From the NCBI GenBank assembly GCA_003170575.1, contig PMZB01000105.1, forward strand, positions 1 through 13,629: 13,629 nucleotides of DNA. Reading direction: 5' to 3'. The DNA comes from Chlamydiia bacterium (GTDB lineage Bacteria; Chlamydiota; Chlamydiia; Chlamydiales; FEN-1388). The notes beneath the pieces were generated by a model. The model saw only the letters and a program-made list of their open reading frames with translations. It had not been told where the DNA came from and did not search any database. The position numbers were made by a program, and so were the translations under genes. Positions 1 to 7,834 of this stretch are shown piece by piece (the first letter of the stretch is position 1; every line of letters begins with the position of its first letter).

Positions 1-2226
1 AATGGGTCCTGCTGTAAAGGGACGCCACCAAACATTTCCAGCATCGCAAAACATGAACCCATTTAACTTTTTCCAAAGTGGATGTTCATATTCACCTGAT
101 AAGAGAAGCGAAGACATACCTCCTCGAGGTGTCTTATCCTTATCACCGTAGTTCGGTCCTAGGGCGTTATATCTAAAACCACGAACGGTTTGCTCGCCGC
201 CCAAATACAGCCTTTCAACCATTGGAATATGGCTGGGTTTTGAGCCAAAAACAGGCTGGAGGGTGTGAGCATCTGCTCGAAACTTCCATATTCCTTTCCC
301 AAATGGTGAAAAGAAAACTGAGTTTAAATAGCCCAAGGACAAAAAGTGATGGTCCCCTCCAATTCCTGCATATTCTGTGAGCATGGAAGAGCGATACCCT
401 TTTGTAGGAATTACAGGATGATTGGTTGTATCATAGTTAAGAGATACCCCAACTGCTGAGAGAACACCTCCTATCTTTGACTCTCGAACCAACGATTTAT
501 TTTTCTCCCTACGAAGCGACTCGCCTAAATGAATATCAGCATCCCGTATCCGGTAATGTGTGCCAAAAGTCCAGAGAGCATTGAGCGCATAACTTCCTGT
601 GACCGTCGCTTCCGAGGAATGGATTGTATAATCATTCCATGCGTACGCATTTCGTTCTTTAGTATAATCAACGCCCAAAACCCATTTGGTATCCAAGAAA
701 AATGGCTTGGTCCAAGAAACTCCATAAGAGAACATCTTTGTCCCAATTGTAGTTTGGACGCTTGCATACTCACCTGCTCCACGCACGGCTTTAAGGCCCT
801 GAGAAAAGAGTCTAGGAATTCCAGCAACGCGAAAGTTAGTATCTGATACACTTAACGTTCCACCAAGTCCTTCTGATGAGTTCCACCCAAAACCAGCTGT
901 AAACCGTGCTGTGGTGGGCACTTCTTCAACCTCAATGTGCACATCGCGAAAATGAGCCTCTCCAGAAGAGAGTGTGGCAGATTTTACTGCATATGCGTTT
1001 ACTGATTTAAAATAGCCAATATTGCGCAACCGCTCTTCAGTCTTTGCAAGCAGCGTGCTATCAAAGATCGCCCCAGGCACAAGAAGTGTTTCATGGAGTA
1101 TCAATGAGGCATCTGTGCGTGTATTTCCAATAATCTGAATCATCCCTACACGAAAACACGTGCCTTCTTCAATCTTAAATGCGACATCATAAACCCGTTC
1201 TCCATCGCGCAATTTTGGTTCAGGAATCACATTCGCATCGATGTACCCCTTTGACCCATAAAGATCCGATATGTTTTTTGCTGCTGTAGCAATAGCTTGC
1301 GGGGAATATTTATCTCCAGGCTGCACTCCAGTTTTTTCAATCAGTGTCTTTTCAGGAAAAATGGTATTTCCCATGGCTGACATCTTCCCCAAACGGTACA
1401 CCTTGCCGCGCTCAGCTGTAATATCAACAATAATTCTGTCAGATCTATCTGAAGAGGGGGTAATCTTGCATGTCACCTTTGCGTCTAGGAGTCCTTTATT
1501 TTGGAGGTAAGTAAGCACTGTATGCTCATCTTGGCGGAACACATCTTTATAGTATGTGCCTTGACTTGTAAGCCATGACAACCAAAAGCTGTATTCTTTG
1601 GTCATCAATTTCTCTCCCAATTCCTCGGCCTCATCGCGAGTAAACCCGTGAAAGCGAATTCTCTCAATAAGCCCGGCCTTGCCTTCAGAAACTGAAATTT
1701 CGATATTCACGGTATTGGGAGAGCCTTCTACTGGGACAAGCTTATAATCAATATCTGATTCAAAAAACCCTTTCTTGACATAATACTGGCGCACTTTTTG
1801 GATTGCCTTATTAAACCCAGGGCGGTCATAAATGGCGCCATGTGCTATCCCCAGCTCTTTTTGCAGCGCATCTTTCTCAATCGCCTGATTTCCCTTCCAG
1901 ATAATTTCCTGAATCACAGGCTTTTTCCACACCTTGAGTGCAACCACCACTTCGCCATTGACCACGCTCACACTTGGTTCAACCCGGTCATACTCTTTTG
2001 CAATAAGCTTCAAATCCTTATCAAATTCAGCTTGGGAAAACCTCTCTCTCTCTTTTGTACTCAGCGTTTTCAAAAGCTCCTGATCAGCTCCTGCCTCCCC
2101 CACAACCTGTATTGTAATAGAATGAACAGGAAGGGCTTCAGGACTTAAGGTGCTCTCTCCAAACGAAGGTGAGGCGAAAAAAAGAAACCCTGTCAAACAC
2201 AAGGCACTAAAAAATCCACATTTCAT
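1..2226 (-). CDS. bamA: Outer membrane protein assembly factor BamA/Omp85 (3' end cut by window edge)
   Basis: This is the core of the BAM machine, which folds and inserts beta-barrel proteins into the outer membrane. Reading the minus strand from ATG at 2226 gives 742 codons without a stop up to the window edge. The protein starts with a signal peptide (n-region MK, hydrophobic core about residues 4-18, likely cleavage after ASPSFG). Successive POTRA-like beta-alpha-alpha-beta units fill about residues 30-430, for example KPVIQEIIWKGNQAIEKD and RVGMIQIIGNTRTDASL. A barrel follows, containing the family hallmark VRGF at residues 681-684 (bases 175-186) after ERLYLGGEQT. By comparison with the E. 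coli protein (VRGF near 660 of 810), roughly 50-90 C-terminal residues lie outside the window. The start has only a weak purine-rich ribosome site (AGAGAAAG). Omp85 beside recR is the chlamydial arrangement. Family assignment is very secure. Confidence 0.95.
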   Translation of the reverse strand, partial: MKCGFFSALCLTGFLFFASPSFGESTLSPEALPVHSITIQVVGEAGADQELLKTLSTKERERFSQAEFDKDLKLIAKEYDRVEPSVSVVNGEVVVALKVWKKPVIQEIIWKGNQAIEKDALQKELGIAHGAIYDRPGFNKAIQKVRQYYVKKGFFESDIDYKLVPVEGSPNTVNIEISVSEGKAGLIERIRFHGFTRDEAEELGEKLMTKEYSFWLSWLTSQGTYYKDVFRQDEHTVLTYLQNKGLLDAKVTCKITPSSDRSDRIIVDITAERGKVYRLGKMSAMGNTIFPEKTLIEKTGVQPGDKYSPQAIATAAKNISDLYGSKGYIDANVIPEPKLRDGERVYDVAFKIEEGTCFRVGMIQIIGNTRTDASLILHETLLVPGAIFDSTLLAKTEERLRNIGYFKSVNAYAVKSATLSSGEAHFRDVHIEVEEVPTTARFTAGFGWNSSEGLGGTLSVSDTNFRVAGIPRLFSQGLKAVRGAGEYASVQTTIGTKMFSYGVSWTKPFFLDTKWVLGVDYTKERNAYAWNDYTIHSSEATVTGSYALNALWTFGTHYRIRDADIHLGESLRREKNKSLVRESKIGGVLSAVGVSLNYDTTNHPVIPTKGYRSSMLTEYAGIGGDHHFLSLGYLNSVFFSPFGKGIWKFRADAHTLQPVFGSKPSHIPMVERLYLGGEQTVRGFRYNALGPNYGDKDKTPRGGMSSLLLSGEYEHPLWKKLNGFMFCDAGNVWWRPFTAGPI

Positions 2227-2273
2227 ACTTTCTCTGCTGTTAGATTGAGAGGAAAAAGAGTACGATGAACCAG

Positions 2274-2279
2274 AGTATA
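2274..2279 (-). promoter_or_regulatory. Candidate -10 box for bamA
   Basis: The minus strand reads TATACT here, one mismatch from the sigma70-type -10 consensus, about 48 bases before the bamA start. No convincing -35 box is seen at 16-18 bases further upstream, so this is only a candidate. bamA may instead rely on another promoter. Confidence 0.25.
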
Positions 2280-2330
2280 AGGCAACTTCAAAAGCACACC
2301 ATCCAAATAGCTAAATTAAAGAAAAATTTA

Positions 2331-2358
2331 TTGAGTTTTTATCTGCTCTTCTGATAAT
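2331..2358 (+). promoter_or_regulatory. Candidate promoter of the leucine-rich-repeat gene
   Basis: TTGAGT at 2331-2336 and GATAAT at 2353-2358, 16 bases apart, resemble sigma70-type -35 and -10 boxes (4/6 and 5/6 matches). They lie about 30 bases before the start codon at 2388. The region is AT-rich, so chance matches are possible. Confidence 0.4.
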
Positions 2359-2387
2359 AAAAAGAAAAACCATCGAGGAGTCGGTTC

Positions 2388-3170
2388 ATGAGAATAGGTG
2401 ATTATTACAATGTTTTTGGTGCATCTTACCAAAATGCTTGCCGCGGATTTACGGAATTCTCGGTACCTAAAAAAATTGCTATCGGCATTTTGACGGGATT
2501 GTTCGGTATTTGTACACTTGGCATAGCAGCCTTACCCGTATTTCGCTTGCTCACAGAGAACTGGAAGCCGAAATCTACTCCCAAGGTGGATCAGGTAGCA
2601 CAAAATACCCTTTCTCAAAAAAACGTTGTCACTATCAGAGCAGGAGGTAAGCTTGTTTGTGACGTACCGCCGGAAACAGTTGTTGAAATCAACATCGAAA
2701 ATTGTAAATTTAAAAAAGTCCCCTCATGGGTCTTTGAGTGCACTAATGCAAAAAAACTGATTCTGTATGATTGCGGCTTAACAGAACTTTCAGTCGATAT
2801 AAAAAAACTTAAGAATCTTACATATCTTGATCTTGGAAAAAATAATTTGACCAAGATTCCAGATCTTTCTCCACTTAGTTCTCTCGAAACTCTGTGCCTG
2901 CAGGAGAACTCTCTCAAGACTGTCCTCGATTTCAGTAAATTACCTCAGCTTAGACATCTAGAATTGCATCAAAATCCCGAGCTTGAAGAGATTACTGGTC
3001 TAAAATTATGTAGTAAGTTGCAGAACCTTCTACTTGGTCCAAAATTAAAGGATCAGATAAACAATCTTGGCAATTTAAGTGACAAGATATGGGTAGAAAT
3101 CCGAGATGACAGTGGTAATTATATTGAAGGGGATTTTTACGAAGTTGAAGTTATATCTCTTCCTGAATAA
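2388..3170 (+). CDS. Leucine-rich-repeat protein with an N-terminal membrane segment
   Basis: The product has 260 residues. An ATG start is preceded by a strong ribosome site (GAGGAG, 7-base spacing). After a short hydrophilic N-terminus comes one long hydrophobic stretch at about residues 29-53 (IAIGILTGLFGICTLGIAAL), long enough to cross a membrane once, or to form a tight hairpin as in chlamydial inclusion-membrane proteins. From about residue 98 to 232 there are five to six leucine-rich repeats of about 22-23 residues, for example LTYLDLGKNNLTKIPD and LETLCLQENSLKTV. Such repeats bind other proteins. LRR proteins are common in environmental chlamydiae and are often suspected host-facing factors; that role is inference here. 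No cleavable signal peptide is evident. The gene stands alone on the plus strand, divergent from bamA and convergent with the acetyl-CoA synthetase gene. Confidence 0.85.
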   Translation: MRIGDYYNVFGASYQNACRGFTEFSVPKKIAIGILTGLFGICTLGIAALPVFRLLTENWKPKSTPKVDQVAQNTLSQKNVVTIRAGGKLVCDVPPETVVEINIENCKFKKVPSWVFECTNAKKLILYDCGLTELSVDIKKLKNLTYLDLGKNNLTKIPDLSPLSSLETLCLQENSLKTVLDFSKLPQLRHLELHQNPELEEITGLKLCSKLQNLLLGPKLKDQINNLGNLSDKIWVEIRDDSGNYIEGDFYEVEVISLPE

Positions 3171-3181
3171 GAAGAGATATA
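3152..3181. terminator. Hairpin between convergent LRR and acs genes
   Basis: An 11-bp perfect stem (3152-3162 against 3171-3181, core ATATCTCTTC / GAAGAGATAT) encloses an 8-base loop that contains the LRR stop codon. It lies just downstream of the acs stop on the other strand, so it could mark transcript 3' ends in both directions. Neither side has the T-run of a classic intrinsic terminator, and the stem is AT-rich, so function is uncertain. Confidence 0.45.
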
Positions 3182-3192
3182 TTGTAATCCGA

Positions 3193-5145
3193 CTAGACTG
3201 GCCTAGATATCTCAAGAAGGTGTTCCATAATTTCTGGATTCGCAAGCGCCGATGTATCTCCAATCTGCTCACCAAGATAGAGGTTGCGTAATATCCTTCG
3301 TACAATTTTCCCTGAGCGTGTTTTTGGAAGATCTGGGACAAACACAATGTCTTTTGGCACACCAATTGGACCGAACATATGATGTATATGCTGTTTTATA
3401 TCCGTTGGGGAAAGAGACTCTTTGGCCACGATGAAAGCGACAATATCATTTCCTTTAATTGCATCGGGAACTGCTATGACAGCAGACTCCACAACGCCTG
3501 GGAATGTGGAAATAGCAGCTTCGATCTCTGCGGTACCAAGGCGATGGCCGCAAACCTTGATCACATCATCGGCTCTTCCCACAATCCAAATGTATCCATC
3601 AGCGTCCTTATACGCCTCATCTCCCGTATAATAAAATCCAGGGAATTTCTCCAAGTATGTTGTCAAGAATTTATTTTGATCTTTATATACGCCCCTCATC
3701 ATGCCTGGCCATGGTGCCGCAATGCATAGAAACCCTTTTTCCCCAGTACTTGCTTCCTCGCCATTTTCACGAAGAATTTTGGGATTGATGGTCAGAAATG
3801 GGAAACAACAGGAACCTGGACGAAGGTTGGTTACTCCAGCAATTGGCGATATAAGATATCCTCCTGTTTCAGTCTGCCAATATGTGTCGACAATGGGGCA
3901 CCTCCCCTTTCCCATCTTTTCATAATACCACTGCCACGTTTCTGGAAGTATGGGCTCGCCCACCGATCCAAGAACACGTAAAGAATCAAAAGTGAATTTC
4001 GAGGGAATAGTATCCCCGCAAGAAGCCAGCTGTCGTAATAACGTCGGAGAAGTATAGAGATGCGATACTTTATACTGATCAATCAAAGAGAAAAACCTTT
4101 CAGGCGTAGGATACGTCACAACACCGTCATACATCAATACCACACACCCAAGAGCAAGCGGTGCATATGTTATATATGAATGCCCCGCAATCCATCCAAT
4201 ATCGGCTGTGGAAAACCACACCTCTCTCTCCTCTTTGTGCGGGAATAAAAGCCCCTGTATGCCCCACACATACTTCATCGTTGTGAGAGCGTATACTACA
4301 TATCCCCCAGTTGTATGCACTATCCCTTTTGGCTTGCCTGTTGACCCACTTGTGTACAGGAGAAACAAAGGATCTTCTGAATCCATTGGCTCTGGATCAC
4401 AGATCTCATTCATCGATCCTATATTCCATGGAACATCCTTTGTTGTTATTGAAAAGGCGAGAGAGCAATTATTGCATGTAATAACCTTTTTTAGAAAATC
4501 GCTTTGAAGGAAGGCTGAAGAAAGCTCTGGCCGTAGTGGAAACACTTTTCCTCTGCGCCTTCCACCATCGGCTGTGACAAGCACTTTACATTGGACATCA
4601 GTGAATCGCTCTTCTGCATTACAAGCTGAAAACCCTGAAAAGCACACGACGGCGACTGCGCCAATCTTTGCACAGGCAAGCTGCGTAATCAGCAATTCAG
4701 GAACCATAGGCATCCAAATGCCAACCCTATCGCCTTTCTTCACATCCTGAGCTTTTAAAAGATTGGCTGCCTGATTAACTGCTATGGAAAGATCTTTATA
4801 GGTATAGATCCTGCTTCTGGAATCCTCCTCACATACCCAAATAAGAGCTGTTTCCTGCCCATGTTTTGGTACAAATCTATCTACACAAACAGAGGCTGCA
4901 TTTAATTTTCCCTTCACAAACCACTTTCCAACGAAAGCATCGTTTGTTGATTCTGGCTTTTCCCACACAGTTTGATAGGGAGCCATCCAGGGAATCATTT
5001 TGGCTTGCTCATCCCAAAATTTTTCAGGATTTTTGATGGATTCTTCCCAGAAATCTTTATACGCATTTGGTGAAGCAACATAGGGATTTTCTCCATATAT
5101 CGCTGTTGACAAAATGACAATAATAACAAAAAGAAATCTCATCAT
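3193..5145 (-). CDS. acs: Acetyl-CoA synthetase (AMP-forming) with an unusual hydrophobic N-terminus
   Basis: This enzyme makes acetyl-CoA from acetate, ATP and CoA through acetyl-AMP; it belongs to the adenylate-forming (ANL) superfamily. The 650-residue length from the ATG at 5145 matches E. coli Acs (652). Visible motifs in order are the phosphate-binding YTSGSTGKPKG (about 264-274), LGSVGEP, DTYWQTETG (about 420-428, keeping the Trp that limits the pocket to acetate), TGDEAYKDADGY, GHRLGTAEIE and PKTRSGKIVRR, whose Lys (about 613) drives adenylation and is the usual acetylation site. The start was chosen because this ATG forms an ATGA overlap with the preceding gene's stop, implying translational coupling. 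A TTG at 5163 is the longer alternative. Oddly, the protein begins MMRFLFVIIVILSTAIYG, signal-peptide-like and unexpected for a cytoplasmic enzyme. A TTG after it would remove most of the segment but has no ribosome site. Last gene of the probable recR operon. Confidence 0.93.
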   Translation of the reverse strand: MMRFLFVIIVILSTAIYGENPYVASPNAYKDFWEESIKNPEKFWDEQAKMIPWMAPYQTVWEKPESTNDAFVGKWFVKGKLNAASVCVDRFVPKHGQETALIWVCEEDSRSRIYTYKDLSIAVNQAANLLKAQDVKKGDRVGIWMPMVPELLITQLACAKIGAVAVVCFSGFSACNAEERFTDVQCKVLVTADGGRRRGKVFPLRPELSSAFLQSDFLKKVITCNNCSLAFSITTKDVPWNIGSMNEICDPEPMDSEDPLFLLYTSGSTGKPKGIVHTTGGYVVYALTTMKYVWGIQGLLFPHKEEREVWFSTADIGWIAGHSYITYAPLALGCVVLMYDGVVTYPTPERFFSLIDQYKVSHLYTSPTLLRQLASCGDTIPSKFTFDSLRVLGSVGEPILPETWQWYYEKMGKGRCPIVDTYWQTETGGYLISPIAGVTNLRPGSCCFPFLTINPKILRENGEEASTGEKGFLCIAAPWPGMMRGVYKDQNKFLTTYLEKFPGFYYTGDEAYKDADGYIWIVGRADDVIKVCGHRLGTAEIEAAISTFPGVVESAVIAVPDAIKGNDIVAFIVAKESLSPTDIKQHIHHMFGPIGVPKDIVFVPDLPKTRSGKIVRRILRNLYLGEQIGDTSALANPEIMEHLLEISRPV

Positions 5146-6161
5146 GTAAATGCGATTCTGCAACCCATTTGTTGCCCCAGGCCCACGCGCGCTCTGAGAG
5201 CATTAATTACATCTGGACTAATTTTTTTAAAGTGCCATTTATTGTAATGACGAATTTTTTCAATGAGAAAGGTCATCGCTTCTTTATACTTCTCTTGCTG
5301 CACCTGTTTCGTCTCTCTGCGAAGATTCGTATCGTGTGCCAGAGTAATAGGGTCCATGTAAGGATATACGTTAGGCAGATCCTCAATACTAGGATACCAC
5401 TGACCCAGATCCTCAAGATTAGGTAACGTTTTAGCAAAGGTATCTACGAGTGTAGGGAAATTTGCAGTCCCAAATCCGAAAAGACTGCGAATCTTGCTCA
5501 AAACCCGCCCTAACTTAGTGGTAATACCACATTCAACGTAGCGCACTGGCTTGCCATCTTGTGTTTTGTCTTCCACCACATCTACCCACCACTCCCAGCG
5601 CGAAGCATGTGTACCTTCTATCTCCCGCTCCCTCAACGTACAAAGAGAGCCAAAACTTTCCCCCGCCGGGTCAACATCCCCCATGCAAAGCTTTCGAAGC
5701 TTATCAATTTTTTCTTGACTAATCTTACGTATATGACGGGTATTATACGTATGAATTCTCGTGATGAGGGAACTTACAGCACTCTTATAAAGTCCATCCT
5801 CATCGGTCTCATGGAACGGGCAAAGAAACTCTTCTTTCTTTGTCCGTTGAGGCAAATTATCACAAAGAACATCAACAATCTTACCCAAGTCATAACTATC
5901 TCGCCTAAATAAACGCGAAAATTGGAATGCAATATGATCAATAATGTTTGGCCAGCCACCTCTTTCGTATCTCCCTTCGTATCCCCCCATAATGGTTGTA
6001 GCAACACACGTTATCTTTTGGCCATTTGTTGTTTTTCCTTCAGTCACTCGTAAGGAGGGGGCACAACGGGTTCCCACCCACATTAACAAAGTATCTATGT
6101 TTCTGTTGGAAGGCAGATCATACTCTGGGTTGCCTTCAAACCTTGCATTCTCTGATGGCAT
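5142..6161 (-). CDS. Unrecognised 339-residue protein with an internal duplication
   Basis: I do not recognise this family. The ATG at 6161 follows an AAAGG ribosome site and lies 12 bases after the recR stop. The stop overlaps the acs ATG (ATGA), so the gene sits in the middle of a recR-acs operon. The protein is hydrophilic, without signal peptide or membrane segment. It contains two diverged copies of one module, about residues 38-161 and 193-327. Each has a DGK/NGQ turn followed by an ITT or ATT segment, a SRLF/RSLF helix, a VDxxxxxLP segment and a closing helix pair; compare YKSAVSSLITRIHTYN with YKEAMTFLIEKIRHYN, both followed by an ISxExI- or ISPDVI-type helix. The N-terminal 37 residues are polar and could be a secretion or linker segment. 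Function is unknown; a lineage-specific chlamydial protein, perhaps an effector, is a guess. Confidence 0.8.
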   Translation of the reverse strand: MPSENARFEGNPEYDLPSNRNIDTLLMWVGTRCAPSLRVTEGKTTNGQKITCVATTIMGGYEGRYERGGWPNIIDHIAFQFSRLFRRDSYDLGKIVDVLCDNLPQRTKKEEFLCPFHETDEDGLYKSAVSSLITRIHTYNTRHIRKISQEKIDKLRKLCMGDVDPAGESFGSLCTLREREIEGTHASRWEWWVDVVEDKTQDGKPVRYVECGITTKLGRVLSKIRSLFGFGTANFPTLVDTFAKTLPNLEDLGQWYPSIEDLPNVYPYMDPITLAHDTNLRRETKQVQQEKYKEAMTFLIEKIRHYNKWHFKKISPDVINALRARVGLGQQMGCRIAFT

Positions 6162-6173
6162 ACAAACCTTTTT

Positions 6174-6770
6174 TTATAATTGATAGCGCCCGCTTAAGGC
6201 GCGGCTTAAGGTGCCGCGGTCTACAAAATCAAGCGACGTGCCCACAGGGACGCCGGTGGCAAGGCGAGACATTTTTAAAGACAGGGGCGCAAGTTCGTTG
6301 CGTAAATATGCAGCCGTAGCATCCCCCTCAAGGGATGAGTCAAGAGCAAAGATAACTTCTTCAATGCCAGAGTGCACCCTTTTTTTCAAAAGAGGCATAT
6401 CCATTGAGTCTACTCCCCTCTCGTCAAGCGGAGAAAGAAGCGATCCAAGCACATAGAAAGTTCCAGGGAAAAGATTAGTTGTATCAATAGCGTAGACATC
6501 TTTAGAGCTTGCGACAACACAAAGAAGCTTTGCATTCTTTCGCTCGTCAGAGCAAAAAGGGCAAGGAAGCGTTTCAATGTGGGTGCGGCATTCAGGACAA
6601 GTCATCACCCCTTGGCGCAAGCCTGAAAGGGCGTGAGAAAATTCTTCTATTGCTTCGCTATCCCAACGGGAAAGCATGTCAAACACAAGACGTTCTGAAG
6701 TTTTTCGTCCGATCCCCTGGAATCGATTAAAACAGGAGACTAATCGCTCAAATGCAAGTGGATATTTCAC
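6174..6770 (-). CDS. recR: Recombination mediator protein RecR
   Basis: RecR works with RecO (and RecF) to load RecA on SSB-covered single-stranded gaps during recombinational repair. The 198-residue length is typical. In order there are a helix-hairpin-helix DNA-binding motif (FQGIGRKTSERLVF, about 17-30), a four-cysteine zinc finger (C58, C61, C70, C73), a TOPRIM domain (about 81-175, with VLGSLLSPLDERG) and the C-terminal GVPVGTSLDFVDRGTLS...LSGR signature. The start is GTG at 6770, chosen because AAGGGG lies just upstream and the sequence begins exactly where RecR proteins do. One oddity: the acidic residue that follows VV at the start of the TOPRIM domain in E. coli RecR (CVVESPAD) is Ala here (CVVASSKD). 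It heads a minus-strand run with the 339-residue gene and acs. Divergent orientation to fabH matches Chlamydia. Confidence 0.96.
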   Translation of the reverse strand: MKYPLAFERLVSCFNRFQGIGRKTSERLVFDMLSRWDSEAIEEFSHALSGLRQGVMTCPECRTHIETLPCPFCSDERKNAKLLCVVASSKDVYAIDTTNLFPGTFYVLGSLLSPLDERGVDSMDMPLLKKRVHSGIEEVIFALDSSLEGDATAAYLRNELAPLSLKMSRLATGVPVGTSLDFVDRGTLSRALSGRYQL

Positions 6771-6838
6771 AACACCCCTTTAAGTAAAAGAAAATCTACA
6801 GTATACTACACACAGGAGTATATCATTGAGAAAAAATT
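6771..6838. promoter_or_regulatory. Divergent recR/fabH promoter region
   Basis: This 68-base gap must serve both recR (minus) and fabH (plus). AGTATACT at 6800-6807 is a perfect palindrome, so it reads TATACT (a good -10 box) on both strands. A second minus-strand TATACT lies at 6817-6822. No strong -35 partner is seen for any of them. For fabH, TTTAAG at 6779-6784 is the best-placed but weak match. Confidence 0.4.
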
Positions 6839-6846
6839 ATGCATAA
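6826..6846 (+). other. Possible leader minicistron overlapping the fabH start
   Basis: A TTG-initiated ORF of six codons (MRKNYA, then TAA) begins 7 bases after the only good ribosome site in the leader, AGGAG at 6814-6818. It stops three bases after the fabH ATG in another frame. If translated, it could deliver ribosomes to fabH by reinitiation. ORFs this short arise easily by chance, so this is speculative. Confidence 0.2.
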
Positions 6847-7834
6847 CCTATCAGTTGTTATTCGCGCCACTGCTTCTTATCTTCCAGAAAAAATTTTGAC
6901 AAATGATGATTTAAGCAGAATGGTCGATACCTCTGACGAGTGGATTGTAACAAGGACAGGAATTAAGGAGCGAAAAATTGCCGCGGAAGATGAATATTCA
7001 TCTACGCTTGGAGCAAATGCTGCAAAAAAACTCCTGGCAAAACTTGATTTTGACCCCATGGGTATTGATCTTATCATCGTTTCCACAATGACCCCTGATT
7101 ACATATGCCCCTCAACTGCCGCCTTGATCCAACATGCGATAGGCGCAAAAAATGCAGCCGCCTTTGATATTGCAGCGGCATGCTCTGGTTTTGTATATGG
7201 ACTCTCTACTGCAAAAGCATATGTGGAATCCGGCCTCGCTTCCACCATCCTGCTTATCTCCACGGAAAAAAACTCAGCCTTTATTGACTTTACAGACAGA
7301 AATACTTGCGTTCTTTTTGGAGATGGGGCAGGCGCATGTTTGATCCAAAAAGGAGTTCAAGGACTTGTTATCAAAGAACTGAATCTCGGCGCAAGCGGAG
7401 AAGAATCCGGCCTCATCATGATCCCAGCAGGCGGTTGCCGATTTCCTGCGACGAACGCAACCGTTGCCAATAAACAACATTTCCTCCAGATGCAAGGAAA
7501 AGAGGTTTTTAAGCATGCTGTACGCAGGATGGAAGAGTCCATTAACGTATGCCTGAAAGCAGCACATATCTCTCCAGAAGCCATTCGGTGGCTTATTCCT
7601 CATCAGGCAAATATACGCATCATTGATGCTTTGGCCAAACGATTGTCACTGCCCCCAGAAAAGGTTGCTATAACCATAGATCGGTTTGCAAACACCTCTT
7701 CAGCAACTATCCCAATCACTCTAGATCTACTTATGGACCAAAAGAAAATTGTAGATAAAGATATTCTCCTCTTAACAGCCGTTGGCGGAGGCCTTACCTG
7801 GGGAACAGTTCTACTTGAGGCAAGACTTTCATGA
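6839..7834 (+). CDS. fabH: Beta-ketoacyl-ACP synthase III (FabH)
   Basis: FabH starts type II fatty acid synthesis by condensing an acyl-CoA primer (usually acetyl-CoA) with malonyl-ACP. The 331 residues match the family length. The catalytic triad is complete: Cys115 in AAACSGF, His255 in IPHQAN and Asn285 in FANTSSAT. The DEWIVTRTGI segment with its substrate-contacting Trp and the C-terminal GGGLTWGT are also present. An in-frame TGA at 6827-6829 fixes the ATG at 6839 as the earliest possible start. No ribosome site lies at normal distance: the nearest good one, AGGAG at 6814-6818, is 20 bases upstream. The gene overlaps fabD by ATGA, so the two are probably translationally coupled. The acetyl-CoA synthetase encoded just across the divergent promoter could supply primer, but that link is inference. 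Confidence 0.96.
   Translation: MHNLSVVIRATASYLPEKILTNDDLSRMVDTSDEWIVTRTGIKERKIAAEDEYSSTLGANAAKKLLAKLDFDPMGIDLIIVSTMTPDYICPSTAALIQHAIGAKNAAAFDIAAACSGFVYGLSTAKAYVESGLASTILLISTEKNSAFIDFTDRNTCVLFGDGAGACLIQKGVQGLVIKELNLGASGEESGLIMIPAGGCRFPATNATVANKQHFLQMQGKEVFKHAVRRMEESINVCLKAAHISPEAIRWLIPHQANIRIIDALAKRLSLPPEKVAITIDRFANTSSATIPITLDLLMDQKKIVDKDILLLTAVGGGLTWGTVLLEARLS

Noticed and set aside
525..2148. Open frames of 79-117 codons at 525-851 (minus), 529-846 (plus), 1271-1510 (plus) and 1798-2148 (plus)
   Set aside because: They lie within the bamA coding region in other frames, show no family motif or convincing ribosome site, and bamA is unmistakable there.
2336..2363. Short inverted repeat TTTTTAT / ATAAAAA before the LRR gene
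   Set aside because: Seven A/T-only pairs with a 14-base loop in AT-rich DNA; likely chance.
3075..4679. Several plus- and minus-strand frames of 60-116 codons over acs
   Set aside because: Shadows of acs, whose motifs run through the whole region in one frame.
5146..5163. Longer acs start at TTG 5163
   Set aside because: It adds six residues before MMRF with no ribosome site; the ATG at 5145 in an ATGA overlap is more likely. The TTG cannot be fully excluded.
6026..6730. Plus-strand frames of 73-97 codons opposite recR
   Set aside because: recR is complete with all domains on the other strand; these frames have no recognisable content.
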